From positions 4,554,501 to 4,618,500 of the forward strand of contig JAVDOI010000005.1 in the NCBI GenBank assembly GCA_032191485.1: a stretch of DNA of 64,000 nucleotides, written 5' to 3'. Both the position numbers and the translations under genes were made by a program. The DNA is from Leptoclinus maculatus (Eukaryota > Chordata > Actinopteri > Perciformes > Stichaeidae). Positions 34,141 to 43,300 of this stretch are shown here, in pieces (positions within the stretch are counted from its first letter, which is position 1; the number at the start of each line of letters is the position of its first letter). The notes under the pieces were generated by a model. The model did not search any database. It was not told the DNA's origin and saw only the letters and a program-made list of their open reading frames with translations.

Positions 34141-36667
34141 AAGTCTAAATTAATCTGTTGCACAAAGTAGTCTAGTTGCGACATCGCTGGCAGCCAGCAG
34201 TTAAGCGAGTGAATCACATGTGGTTTATGGGTTGCGGTGCTATGATTGCAGTTTATTAAGGTTCACGTTTCAGTGCTTCATCATGAGCCAGATAGATCTC
34301 TAGCTCCATAGTGCACAATGCGAGCAAAGGGGGATTAGAAATGGTGATGTTTAGGCTGTGGTCAGAGATGGGTGGTGACATGGAATATATTCTTTCCTCT
34401 GGTTAACTGGTTTTAGTTTCTCATGTTGGAGTAAAAAGTTCATTTGCTGGGGACTATTTTCAGACGTTGATTTTTTGTACACACAGTGGGATGCAGCAGT
34501 GGGATGTGGAGTTGAGTCACAATAAATCATGTTCTGGTATTTCAATTAATAAAAAGTTCATATTGAATAATCACATAGTAAGGTCTTTTTTTTATTCACT
34601 TTTTTGTGAATAAGATACTTGACAATTAAAAAGTACTGAGTCATTTTCAGATTTTATTATTAACTGGAGTGCAAAATGAGCAAAGGCAGTTTCAAGTGAA
34701 ATGATAGAAATAGAGGTAACAAATACACTTACAACTATGTACTGACTACGATTCGTGAATAGTTTGATTTAACAACACTACCATAGTCAGAGTTCTTTTC
34801 AATTCATATTTGACAAATCTCAGTTAGTATTGTGTTTGTTATTATCATTTTAGATGGTGGAATTTTGTTTCGTGATATGTCGATACGTGATTTCATCACA
34901 ATATAAATCTGTTGAAGGACGATACATGATCATGTTGAGTTATCGGCTAAGCCCTAGCCGGTAGCTGTAGGTCCTCACAGGACGCCGAGTGGTCCGGCCA
35001 ATCCGACACAAACGTGCTACATGGAGCCTGACTAGATGGATGTTAATAGATACATTCTTTATACCAACGTGTCATCCCAGGTGTAGTTACAGTTTGGCTA
35101 CTAAATAGAAGTTGTCATGGTTTAGGAAACATTGCATTCTTGGTTAAAGCCAATATGTGTAGAATTAGAAAAGTTCTGACTTTGTTCTAATAGTATGAAA
35201 AAAGACACATTTTCACTTCTCCACTTCTCCACTGATTGAACCGACCAAACGCAACACAAAGACTGGTTGTCTGTCTGATGTTTCAACAGAGAACATATGC
35301 CGCCAGAATAATTTGAAACATGCTCATAGAAATATTCAACACATAGAGGCTTAGAAAAAACAAAGTCAAAAGTGTCTCGTCTTTTTTAATACGTGACAAA
35401 AGTCCAGATTTAAACTTGACCAAATGCTTTGCTCAAACATAACCACACATTATTTGGTCATAGTTTTCAGGAGCAATATTGTTGGGAAAACCACGGAAAT
35501 GTTTGTCAGTGAACATTTTTACAGATGTGTTCAATAACCTAATCAACATTTTTTTCCAACGAAACACATCAGCCAATGCAAATTAGTTGTATATGACCAT
35601 CATTTTTAGAAGACAGGTTGGTCTCACAGCAGTGGAGCTACAGTGGAACTCTAATCTGCACAGTAATCCTACTGCTCCACTCCAGTCAAGTATAGTTGAA
35701 CTAGTTGTGTAGCAATCTTTTCAGCTCTCACGATCCATGAAAACAAAGCTGCCCACTTTGCTTTATCTGCATGGCTGGCGGCACTCACGCTGATTACTCT
35801 CCCAATCATTTTAAATAAAAAGCTACAAGAGGTGAATCATTTCAAGTGCTGTCCTTAAGTGCACCTTTCACATCCATTGTAGCCTTGTCACAAGTGCCCA
35901 GTCCAGAACAGGATGCTAGAAAAGTGCTCAGCAAAGGCAGAGGTGGTAATTTGAAGGTCTCAGTTCCTTTCTCTTTGAAAATATCTAGAACATTCTATAT
36001 GATGAAATCTGGTTTGCTTTAACGTGCTGTGCTCTTCGACTCAGTGCCCCATGAATGCTTTGTGCGAGAACGGCAAGGTTCGATAACATATGCCCTACAA
36101 AGGCGACACATTTCTATTTGTTTTTCGGTATGCGTCTTTCATTTCACATAGAAGTAAACAAAAAGAGCATTTTTAGCTGACGACCATGGGTTTTTGTACA
36201 CAGAAATGGCGACTGCCTCTAGCAGATTAAATCTGATACATCAAAATAAAACATCTTTGTAAACACAAGCAACAGGAATATTGTGAATGTATATATATTT
36301 AATTTGGCTACCAATAAAAACTACAATAATTATGACATTGTCTCTGATAAATTAAATAGGATATACTTATTGTTGTGGAAACACCTACAAATTACAATTG
36401 TATTTCTAGAGCTTCATTCAAGAGCTTGGTCTTAACATTTGAGAGCATGATTCCTTGATTTTCCGTTAAGATGTGCTTGTGTAACGTTTGCTCTCAGATT
36501 ATTCCTCTCCTCTTGGATTTTAGTGCAATAACAAAATTCTATAACCAATAGAATGTCAGGTGTAGTGTTGACCAACGAAGTTATCCAAGCCTCGTTGCGG
36601 GTGCGACCACTTTACTTCTTAGTGTAAGCCTGATGAGCAGAACCGGGTTCTGCCCACCAAGACTTTA
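34141..36667. other. Gene-free stretch, AT-rich
   Basis: A CGATATG...ATCGGCTAAGCCCTAG pattern at about 34870-34960 resembles a decayed MITE end. Only three motif-free frames of 60 or more residues begin or end here, all before 34550, and no splice pairs were found. Confidence 0.4.
34521..34526 (+). promoter_or_regulatory. AATAAA polyadenylation signal candidate
   Basis: AATAAA lies 380 bases after the stop of the three-exon model, followed by GT-rich CATGTTCTGGTATTTC. It is meaningful only if that model is right. Confidence 0.25.
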
Positions 36668-36671
36668 TTAA

Positions 36672-38077
36672 CCCTTTTATCACTAGGCCTTTTTTGGCTG
36701 CTGCTCGAAAATACTATACCCATACTCAAAGGGGGCCTTACTCTCTAACTACAAGGTCCATTTGAATAATTTCAATTTATTAATAACACTCAAGTGGGTG
36801 TGCTTTGATGAGAGGTGTACATATTGTGTATATGTTACTGGTTAATACCAAATGAAGATGGAACACAGCTCAAATGGAAAACAAATTTCAGGTTCGCCTG
36901 ATTGATATTGATTGATTTATTTGAAATAATGCAGATTGAAGCCTAAAATACTCAACAATCATAGCACAACATGTTTGAAGTCTCCACAAAACAGATTTTA
37001 CTTTGATTGAGTGAAGCAGGCCCACGTTATAAGGATTCAGTACGGAGAAATCATGCGAGATCAAGCGAGGTCAAGCCAAAATTCTCATTTTGGAACCAGC
37101 TGTTGCAGCTGTTCTATTTTAATTTGATATACTATATATTTCACTTGTTTATCACTAATATTGTTCAATGACAATTGATGACAATTGATCATCATACAGC
37201 AGTTTGGCATCATTTTGAGCCATTGTGAGCCATTTTGAGCTCTCTGACGCTCTCATAATTCTCCTTCATGGAATTTTCTCGTCTCTGTGTGTGTGTGTAT
37301 GTGGCTCTTCCTAAGGCCTGTGATTGGCGGACTTTCGTCATGTGACCACTTTTTCGAACCGGGAGAATGAAACGAATGCACCAGGAAGTTCCTTGAGATG
37401 ACTCACTGACTTTCTAGCCACTAAAAAGCCAAAGGCGCGCCGAGCCTCCCCCGAGAATAAAATCATTGGCTCAACAGTAAAAGGCGGACCATCTCGTCAT
37501 ACATGCATTGTAAAAGTCCGCCATTTCGTCACAGACACACTGAAACACAGAGACACACACACACACAGACGAAAGGACATGCCCGGACACGTTTCAAATG
37601 GATTACCGGCAGTTTCCAGTGTTTTTCTTCAAGAAAATCATCTCAAGGTACGAAGCGTTTACATTTTGCGGAGCTGTTGTTGAGCCGTTGTTCGTCGGTT
37701 TTCTTGCTATAAGTTTTTAATGGTTTCAAGGAGAGGAATATGAAAGATACGAGTGGATTCGCTGTAGAGTCCTCGTGCTTTCTGATCTACGGGTCGGCCA
37801 TGATCGCAGTTAGTTTTGTCTTGGTATCTGAAAACGAAGTGCGTAGCTCGCTGTTTCCTGGAGAAAAAATACGTAAAACTGTAGTAGTACTTCTGGTATA
37901 TTTAATTACTTCGTGTATAACTATTTTTTGAGTGAGTAAAATGATTCTATGTTTTTTTCGGCCAGAATCTCATCGTTATATAGGTATATGATATGTCATA
38001 AAATATAATTTTATTCGTTTAGCAAACGTGATTTGTACTACATGTGCGTTATATATGGGGCACTCGTGGCAAAAAGG
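36672..38077. mobile_element. TTAA-flanked piggyBac-like element (non-autonomous)
   Basis: TTAA sits immediately outside both ends (36668-36671 and 38078-38081). The left end reads CCCTTTTATCACTAGGCC and the right end, reverse-complemented, reads CCTTTTTGCCACGAGTGCC: imperfect but aligned TIRs starting with C-rich CCTTTT, as in piggyBac relatives. Internally there are direct repeats (TAAAAGGCGGACCATCTCGT at 37479, AAAAGTCCGCCATTTCGTC at 37512) and a CA-rich stretch. A 63-residue frame at 37740-37931 (hydrophobic, no motif) is not a recognisable transposase. The element is 1.4 kb, too short for a complete transposase plus ends. Confidence 0.65.
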
Positions 38078-38453
38078 TTAAGTAGCCTACTGCCCTGACT
38101 TTCTTTATGACTTTTGGAATCAAACAACAGTTTGTACTTTTTCTTTTATGTTACACAACTATTCCTGGAACAAACCTTTTTTTCCATTTTGCCATATGCT
38201 GACAAGAATGCAGTGAATCAACCATGTCAGCCAGCTTTTTGAAAGCTGCACACAGAGAGCGAGCCATTAGCTTTCTAATGCTAGCTAAAACCAAGGTGGT
38301 AAACACCGCAGTCTGCCCCATCTTCTTAATACAGCCATGGTCTGCCCACATTTAGCTATCTGTATCTCTGTAGCTATAATTAAATCTTTTAGTTTCCTTC
38401 CAAGCTAAAACTGAATTTACTCGCGTGGAAAATTGCTCTATTTTCAGTATTAG

Positions 38454-38850
38454 CCATAGACTGTGTATAAGAAGTGGAGACGTCACCCATTGGTTTGTTG
38501 ACAGACGTTTTGAAGCCTTGAGTTCGGCGATTTGGCTGTCGCCATCTTGGCTTTTTGCAACCAGTGAAAGGAAGTGACCATATTTGGAATGCGGAGGAGT
38601 GAGGTAGAGACGGCTCTGGTAGCGGCAGTGACCTGTCAATCACAAGATAGCCCCGCCCTAAAGCATGCTCCGCTTCATGGTCTATTTGACTCTAAATGGA
38701 CCATCATTTACTAAATGAACATCATGCTGTATTGAAGAAGACTTTAAACTAGAGATCGAGAATATAAACTCATGTTTACAATGTTTACTGAGGTAATAAA
38801 TCAAGAGAGAAGTAGAGTCATTTTCTCATAGACTTCTATACAACCAGAGG
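38454..38850 (-). repeat. TATACAGTCTATGG-family MITE, copy 3
   Basis: It begins CCATAGACTGTGTATAAGAAG and carries GACGTCACCCATTGGTTTGT, GGCTTTTTGCAACCAGTG, ATGAACATCATGCTGTATTG and AAACTCATGTTTACAATG, ending near CAACCAGAGG. The second terminus is missing. Confidence 0.75.
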
Positions 38851-39480
38851 AGCATAAAGTTAGCTTGATGCATTGTTAATGTTAGCTCTGTAGCACTCCG
38901 CTATGTGAGAGGAGGTCTGGCTGCTATGGTATATATAATGTTAATGATTGTCAGTGATATTCCTATTGACTATTGTAGTAGCATCCTGCAGCGGTCTTAA
39001 ACCAGGGAAAAAAACCTCCAGGCCTTCCTCCTGATAAATATGAAGCGAAGGCATAGATTATACAGACCAAGCAGAGGCATCTTTGCAGGAGATTCTTTGT
39101 AACTGCAGACAATAGCTTTTATGACTGCAACTTTGCCAAATAAGAAATGATTCAGTTTTCAATTGCGTCATTACTGTAGACACATCTTCAATCAAAGATG
39201 ACGGATAAACAATGAGGAGCACAAATTATGAAAAGTGAATTGGTTCTGTTCGTGTGTGATGACAGGCCTACATTGCACACTACAAATAGCAAGCTGCTCT
39301 GGTGGTCCTCTGACTGTCCTTCAGCATCATGGCCTTGAATGAAATATGTTGTCCTACAACCAAAGTGTCCACAAGTACGACACTGAGCCCTCAGCTCCAA
39401 AGCCAAAAAATGTGAAATAAATACATTTCGCTCAAACATTGTCAACATATTTAGCAAAAGATATAAAATGATGACAAATT
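38851..39480. other. Gene-free stretch
   Basis: An 89-residue minus-strand frame (39188-39457) has no motif. Nothing else was found. Confidence 0.35.
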
Positions 39481-39519
39481 GGGTGGTACGGTGGCGCAGC
39501 GGTTAGTACTGTTGCACCC
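39481..39519 (+). mobile_element. SINE tRNA-head fragment
   Basis: GGTACGGTGGCGCAGCGGTT followed by AGTACTGTTGC matches the A-box head common to fish SINE-like repeats (GGTGGCGCAGTGGTTAGCAC). The B box and tail are not recognisable downstream. Confidence 0.5.
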
Positions 39520-39630
39520 GCCTTGATAAAATGTGGTACAGTTTTGGACTGGAGTGTGCGGGTTCCCCAGTCAGTAGGATTAAGGTTAAACTCCTCAGCA
39601 TAGCCTACTGAGTCAGTTATTAGTTGAAAA

Positions 39631-39747
39631 ATAATGTACAAGCTCAGTAATGCACACAGCATCACTAAAATAATGTACAAGCTCAGTAATGCACACAGCA
39701 TCACTAAAATAATGTACAAGCTCAGTAATGCACACAGCATCACCAAA
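39631..39747. repeat. Three tandem copies of a 39-bp unit
   Basis: The unit starts ATAATGTACAAGCTCAGTAA at 39631, 39670 and 39709, nearly identical each time. As 39 is divisible by three, the minus strand shows a 13-residue periodic frame (39432-39770), which is an artefact of the repeat. Confidence 0.9.
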
Positions 39748-40352
39748 GTAATTGCAGTGCAATTAAGCAAATCACCACAAACTAATTGTCACCCTTTTGA
39801 ACGCTGACAGTCTTGGGCGCCAGTGCAGTGGGCCGCTTCGCCCAGTTGGCAGTCCAGATTTGCTGCGGGGCCACTTCCATCATGTGAGTTTTTTGAGATA
39901 TTCTCATAGTAATGTTAAAAAAATAAAGAAAAAAAAAATAATTCAAAGCGTACATTCTGTTTGCCCAAATACATGTGAAGATTTTGTGTTTTTTTTATTA
40001 TGACTGCCAAGAAACACTTCTTAGAAATGTACTTGGCAGTGGGTGGGGGGGGGCTCGATCTGCTGTGATTGAATAGGAAATAATAAGTAATTACACTGAT
40101 TACATACCTTGACTGGCAGTCACTGCTACACTGTCTCTTGAAATGTATCACCAGGTCTGGTAAATTGTACTGGAATAGCAGATACAGCTTTGTGACATTT
40201 AATAATTAAGTGAAATTATTATTTGTTCCTGCTTTATCCATTAGTCCCTGAATGTTACTGCTTTAGCAACGACTCCCGACTGATGCATTTACAGTTGGGA
40301 GACATGCAATGCAGCCCTCCTCTCGGTCCCCTCCTCTCCGCCTCTCTCACTC
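39748..40352. other. Region upstream of the 40.7-kb exon
   Basis: AT-rich with A and G runs (a near-pure A tract around 39920-39940, G9 at 40044-40052). GC content rises sharply after about 40310, marking the start of the promoter-like segment. Confidence 0.4.
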
Positions 40353-40440
40353 TGCCATTGGTTAACACGAGGCAGGCTCGCGGGATGGTGATGATGATGC
40401 CTGTAAAAAGGGGGGCAAACCTCGGAGCGCGCGTCTCTCC
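40353..40440 (+). promoter_or_regulatory. Putative promoter: inverted CCAAT box and TATA-like TAAAAAG
   Basis: ATTGG (inverted CCAAT) lies at 40357-40361 and TAAAAAG at 40404-40410, spaced 43 bases apart. GC- and CpG-rich sequence follows (GGAGCGCGCGTCTCTCCCG). The arrangement fits a vertebrate Pol II promoter with initiation around 40430-40440. The position of the start site is inferred. Confidence 0.4.
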
Positions 40441-40476
40441 CGCTGCGCACACACGCGCGGCAAAAGTGAAGTGAAG

Positions 40477-40731
40477 ATGCTTCTTCCCTCTCGGCCGACA
40501 GTCCAGCTCTTGAGCCGTTCACTTCTTCTTCTCCTCCCCCTCCTCCCCCTCCTCCTCCTCCTCCTCCTACCAGAGCGCCGAGCTGTCCCCTTCCCTGGTT
40601 TACTGGAGGAACTTGCGCGGCCGGGCTCGTCCAGCTCGGAGGAGGCGAGGGGAGGCGCCGACGGAGCCCCGGAGCCCCGTCAGTCCCGCATCGTGCCCGT
40701 GGAGAGCCACGCGTCGGTATGGGTGCGCTGA
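40477..40731 (+). CDS. Upstream ORF, leucine-run leader overlapping the main start codon
   Basis: An 84-codon frame opens with ATG at 40477, has a leucine run (SLLLLLPLLPLLLLLLL) encoded by CTC/CTT repeats, then an acidic, proline- and glycine-rich part, and ends in TGA at 40729-40731. It is in a different frame from the signal-peptide ORF that starts at 40719, so the two overlap by 13 bases. It might be a translated repressive uORF, or the true N-terminus if splicing uses another donor, or chance opening of a GC-rich leader. An overlapping uORF of this kind would be expected to lower initiation at the main ATG. No known peptide family is recognised. Confidence 0.3.
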   Translation: MLLPSRPTVQLLSRSLLLLLPLLPLLLLLLLPERRAVPFPGLLEELARPGSSSSEEARGGADGAPEPRQSRIVPVESHASVWVR

Positions 40732-40806
40732 CAAAAGGACGTTACCTCTCCGCGAAGGGCCTCCTGCTGCTCCTGGTTTACTGCACGGTGTCAGTGATCT
40801 CCAAAG
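40719..40806 (+). CDS. First coding exon with signal peptide, unidentified secreted or membrane protein
   Basis: The ATG at 40719 has a good context (G at -3 and G at +4). It encodes 29 residues, MGALTKGRYLSAKG then LLLLLVYCTVSVISK: a basic N-region, a hydrophobic core and a polar end, the classical layout of a signal peptide. The exon stops at AAG|GTAAGAG, a near-consensus donor, leaving a phase-1 junction. Short signal-peptide first exons followed by very long introns are typical of neuronal immunoglobulin-superfamily and related adhesion or receptor genes, but the sequence does not let me name one. CpG-rich surroundings and the CCAAT/TATA-like signals upstream support a real gene start. 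No downstream exon was recognised in the window. Confidence 0.6.
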
Positions 40807-41560
40807 GTAAGAGCTGCGTCCGCGCGCGTGTATGTGTATGCGTGGCTACCAAAAAAATGTAATTATATATATATATATATAGGCAGTCTTGTTGTGCCAT
40901 CCCCGTGGTTACGCACCACTTGTCACGCTTCTGTCGCGTTTGTAAATATTTTTGGATGTTTCTGAAGCTTTGCAAACACACCACTGTAATCATTCATTTC
41001 CCCAGCGTGCGCTTTTGATTCATCCTCGGGACTTAATGTCACTATGTGAAGCCCCCCCCTCCCAATACGCAGCAGAGCCTCAGATATTGATTCCTCAAGC
41101 CACAGCTCACGCCGTCAAGTTTATCTTTCTCATAAATCGATGTTAATTGTCCCATTTTCACTCTGTTCACGCAGTCTTTAATGAATCCATCATCATGAAA
41201 TGCGCTGCAGTCGGCTCTAATACGCGGGCACGCCTGTGCAACAGGCATGTCAGCGCCTTTTTTTTCTTTATCTGGGAGTTACTGTGCTGCTTCTGTCTTC
41301 ATTTGAGCACGATCCACTCCCTGATATCATGAACTGGATGCAGTGTCAGGGAGCATAAAGGGGGTGTATGAAGGCTGTTAGTGCAGGGCGAATGGACAGG
41401 CATTCATGCTGAATACGAGCACTAAATAAGAAAAGCATTGACACGTTAAAAACGATTTTTAAAAGGGGCAGGAGGGCTTTTTGATACCATGTGGTTTACA
41501 TCAAGGTAATGTTTTACACATTTTGTTGGTAACAAATACACGTAAGGTGGCTGTGCCCGG

Positions 41561-41604
41561 TGGGACAGATGCCCAACCCTGTTGGGGATTGGGCATCTGT
41601 CCCA
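41561..41604. repeat. Perfect 16-bp hairpin
   Basis: TGGGACAGATGCCCAA (41561-41576) pairs exactly with TTGGGCATCTGTCCCA (41589-41604) around a 12-nt loop that can itself add three C-G pairs with a one-base bulge. It sits about 750 bases inside the putative intron. At 44 nt it is shorter than a normal pre-microRNA. Confidence 0.9.
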
Positions 41605-41984
41605 GTTTGATGTGGGCTATTTACCAACGTGGACTGTGGGATTTGTTTTTCACCTTGTGAGTCTGAGCGTGTGTGTCATCGTGGCTGAACGTGGTCCTGG
41701 AGGCACCAAATGTAGGGGGAAACTACCACAGAGGCTGGTTTGAGTACTTTGCCAGACAGGTGGTGTGTGTGTCCATCATCACAACCGGGCAAGATGCAGG
41801 CACCTAACTTCTCAAGCATGTAGTAGAGATTAAAAGCAAGGCTGCGAAGGTGGGTGTGGTCCAAGCAAGGGTGGCGGAAGTAAGGGGTGTAGGAGGTGAG
41901 GAAGGGGCCATTGGGCCCCACACTGTACGCCCCTGCTGGTGTTAACCCATCTCTAGTTTTTTATGTAGAACGAAAAAAGTGATC

Positions 41985-42476
41985 TGGCGGCACTCCGGTT
42001 CTGCCGAGTGAAGCCGATGCGGAAGTGTCTTAAAACTTGCATTCTCTCCACTGACCAGCAGGGTTGCAAAAAGAAGTCTGATTGTATAGAAGTTTATGAG
42101 AAAATGACCCTACTTCCCATTTGATTTATTCCCTCAGTAAACATTGTAAACATGAGTTTATGGTCTCAATCTTTAGATTCAAGTCTTCTTCAATACAGCA
42201 TGATGTTCATTTAGTAAATGATGGTCCATTTAGAGTCAAACAGACCATAAAGTGAAGTATGCTTTAGGGCGGGCTTATTGTGATTGACAGGTCAGTATCC
42301 TACCATATACATATACGGCGTCACTCCTCTGCCGTCCAAATATATTAACCTCCTTTCACTGGTTGCAAAAAGCCAAGATGGCGAAAGCCAAATCGCCGAA
42401 CTCTAGGCTTCAAAACTGCAGTCCACAAACCAATGGGTGACGACGACTACGTTCACTTCTTATAGACAGTGAACGG
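41985..42476 (+). repeat. TATACAGTCTATGG-family MITE, copy 4
   Basis: It carries the extra left part found in copy 2 (CGAGTGAAGCCGATGCGG), then GGTTGCAAAAAGAAGTCTG, ACATTGTAAACATGAGTTT, AATACAGCATGATGTTC and ACCAATGGGTGACGACG, ending CTTCTTATAGACAGTGAACGG. Confidence 0.75.
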
Positions 42477-43230
42477 TTTTGATGCAAAGACGTTTCCCTA
42501 ACTGAAATTGAATTGAGTTGTAGCCACTGCATTGAAACTCTCAAATGTTACAACACAAGAATGTGTTCAGTTATCTGATTGTAACTGTGCTCATCTTATC
42601 TCTTGGGGAAAAAAAAACCGTTCATCATTCTTTCTACCGCCCACTTTACCGGCTGTGGCACAGAGCAGCCTCTTGTTACTGTAGGTTATGTGTGAGAGTG
42701 TACAGTGATGCTGTTTGAATCTGATGTGATATCGCTGATTCCCCCCCCCCCCTTTGGAGCCACCGTACGGTCTGAACTCACTGTATGGCAGCCACATGGA
42801 GCTGAACTGTGCGCAGTAATAGATTGAGGTCACAGCATCATGACTCCATCGCCCACTGCAGTCACTGAACATGGGTGTGCACAGTCCCCCAGTTAGATGG
42901 AGCACAGGAACACTCCAGCTTTTTCATCTAAGCGGTGAATCTGGTGGACTCTCTCTGTCCGATGGCTTCTATATATTTTGTGTTATTGATGCACGGCGTG
43001 GACATCGTGCGCCGGACACCAGCGTCGCTCGGCTTTTGAGAGTTCAGTATGCAGCTTGAGTGTGACTATCAGATAGAAAAATATGTTATTCCCGGGCAGT
43101 ATTGTTTTTAGTTTATTTTCATGAAAGGGAAACAGGTGTCTTGCTGTACAAATATGAACATTTGTAAAGGCCATTTGTAAAATGATGTGAATTGAAACAC
43201 AGAGAACTCAATGCAGCCATGCATTTAAAC
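42477..43230. other. Intronic stretch with a poly-C tract
   Basis: A C14 run lies at about 42742-42755. The motif-free frame at 42591-42905 (minus) crosses this run. Confidence 0.35.
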
Positions 43231-43300
43231 CAGCGGCTCCCACCAATTTTTGGCTTGTGACCACTGAAAATCTTCTTGCAAGCCCCATTAGCACAGGTTG
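43231..43300 (+). repeat. Fragment of a hAT-like terminus
   Basis: CAGCGGCTCCCACCAATTTT followed by TGGCTTGTGACCACTG resembles the CAGTGGTTCCCAACCTTTTT family end. No partner end was found. Confidence 0.4.

Noticed and set aside
37740..37931. 63-residue hydrophobic frame in the TTAA-flanked element as a transposase
   Set aside because: It shows none of the acidic DDD-type piggyBac motifs or the cysteine-rich C-terminus, and is far too short.
39432..39770. Protein with a 13-residue internal repeat (LYIILVMLCALLS)
   Set aside because: It is the minus-strand reading of a 39-bp tandem repeat; 39 is a multiple of three, so the frame stays open by periodicity.
41561..41604. Intronic hairpin as a microRNA
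   Set aside because: The whole stem-loop is 44 nt and pairing does not extend outward, too short for Drosha/Dicer processing.
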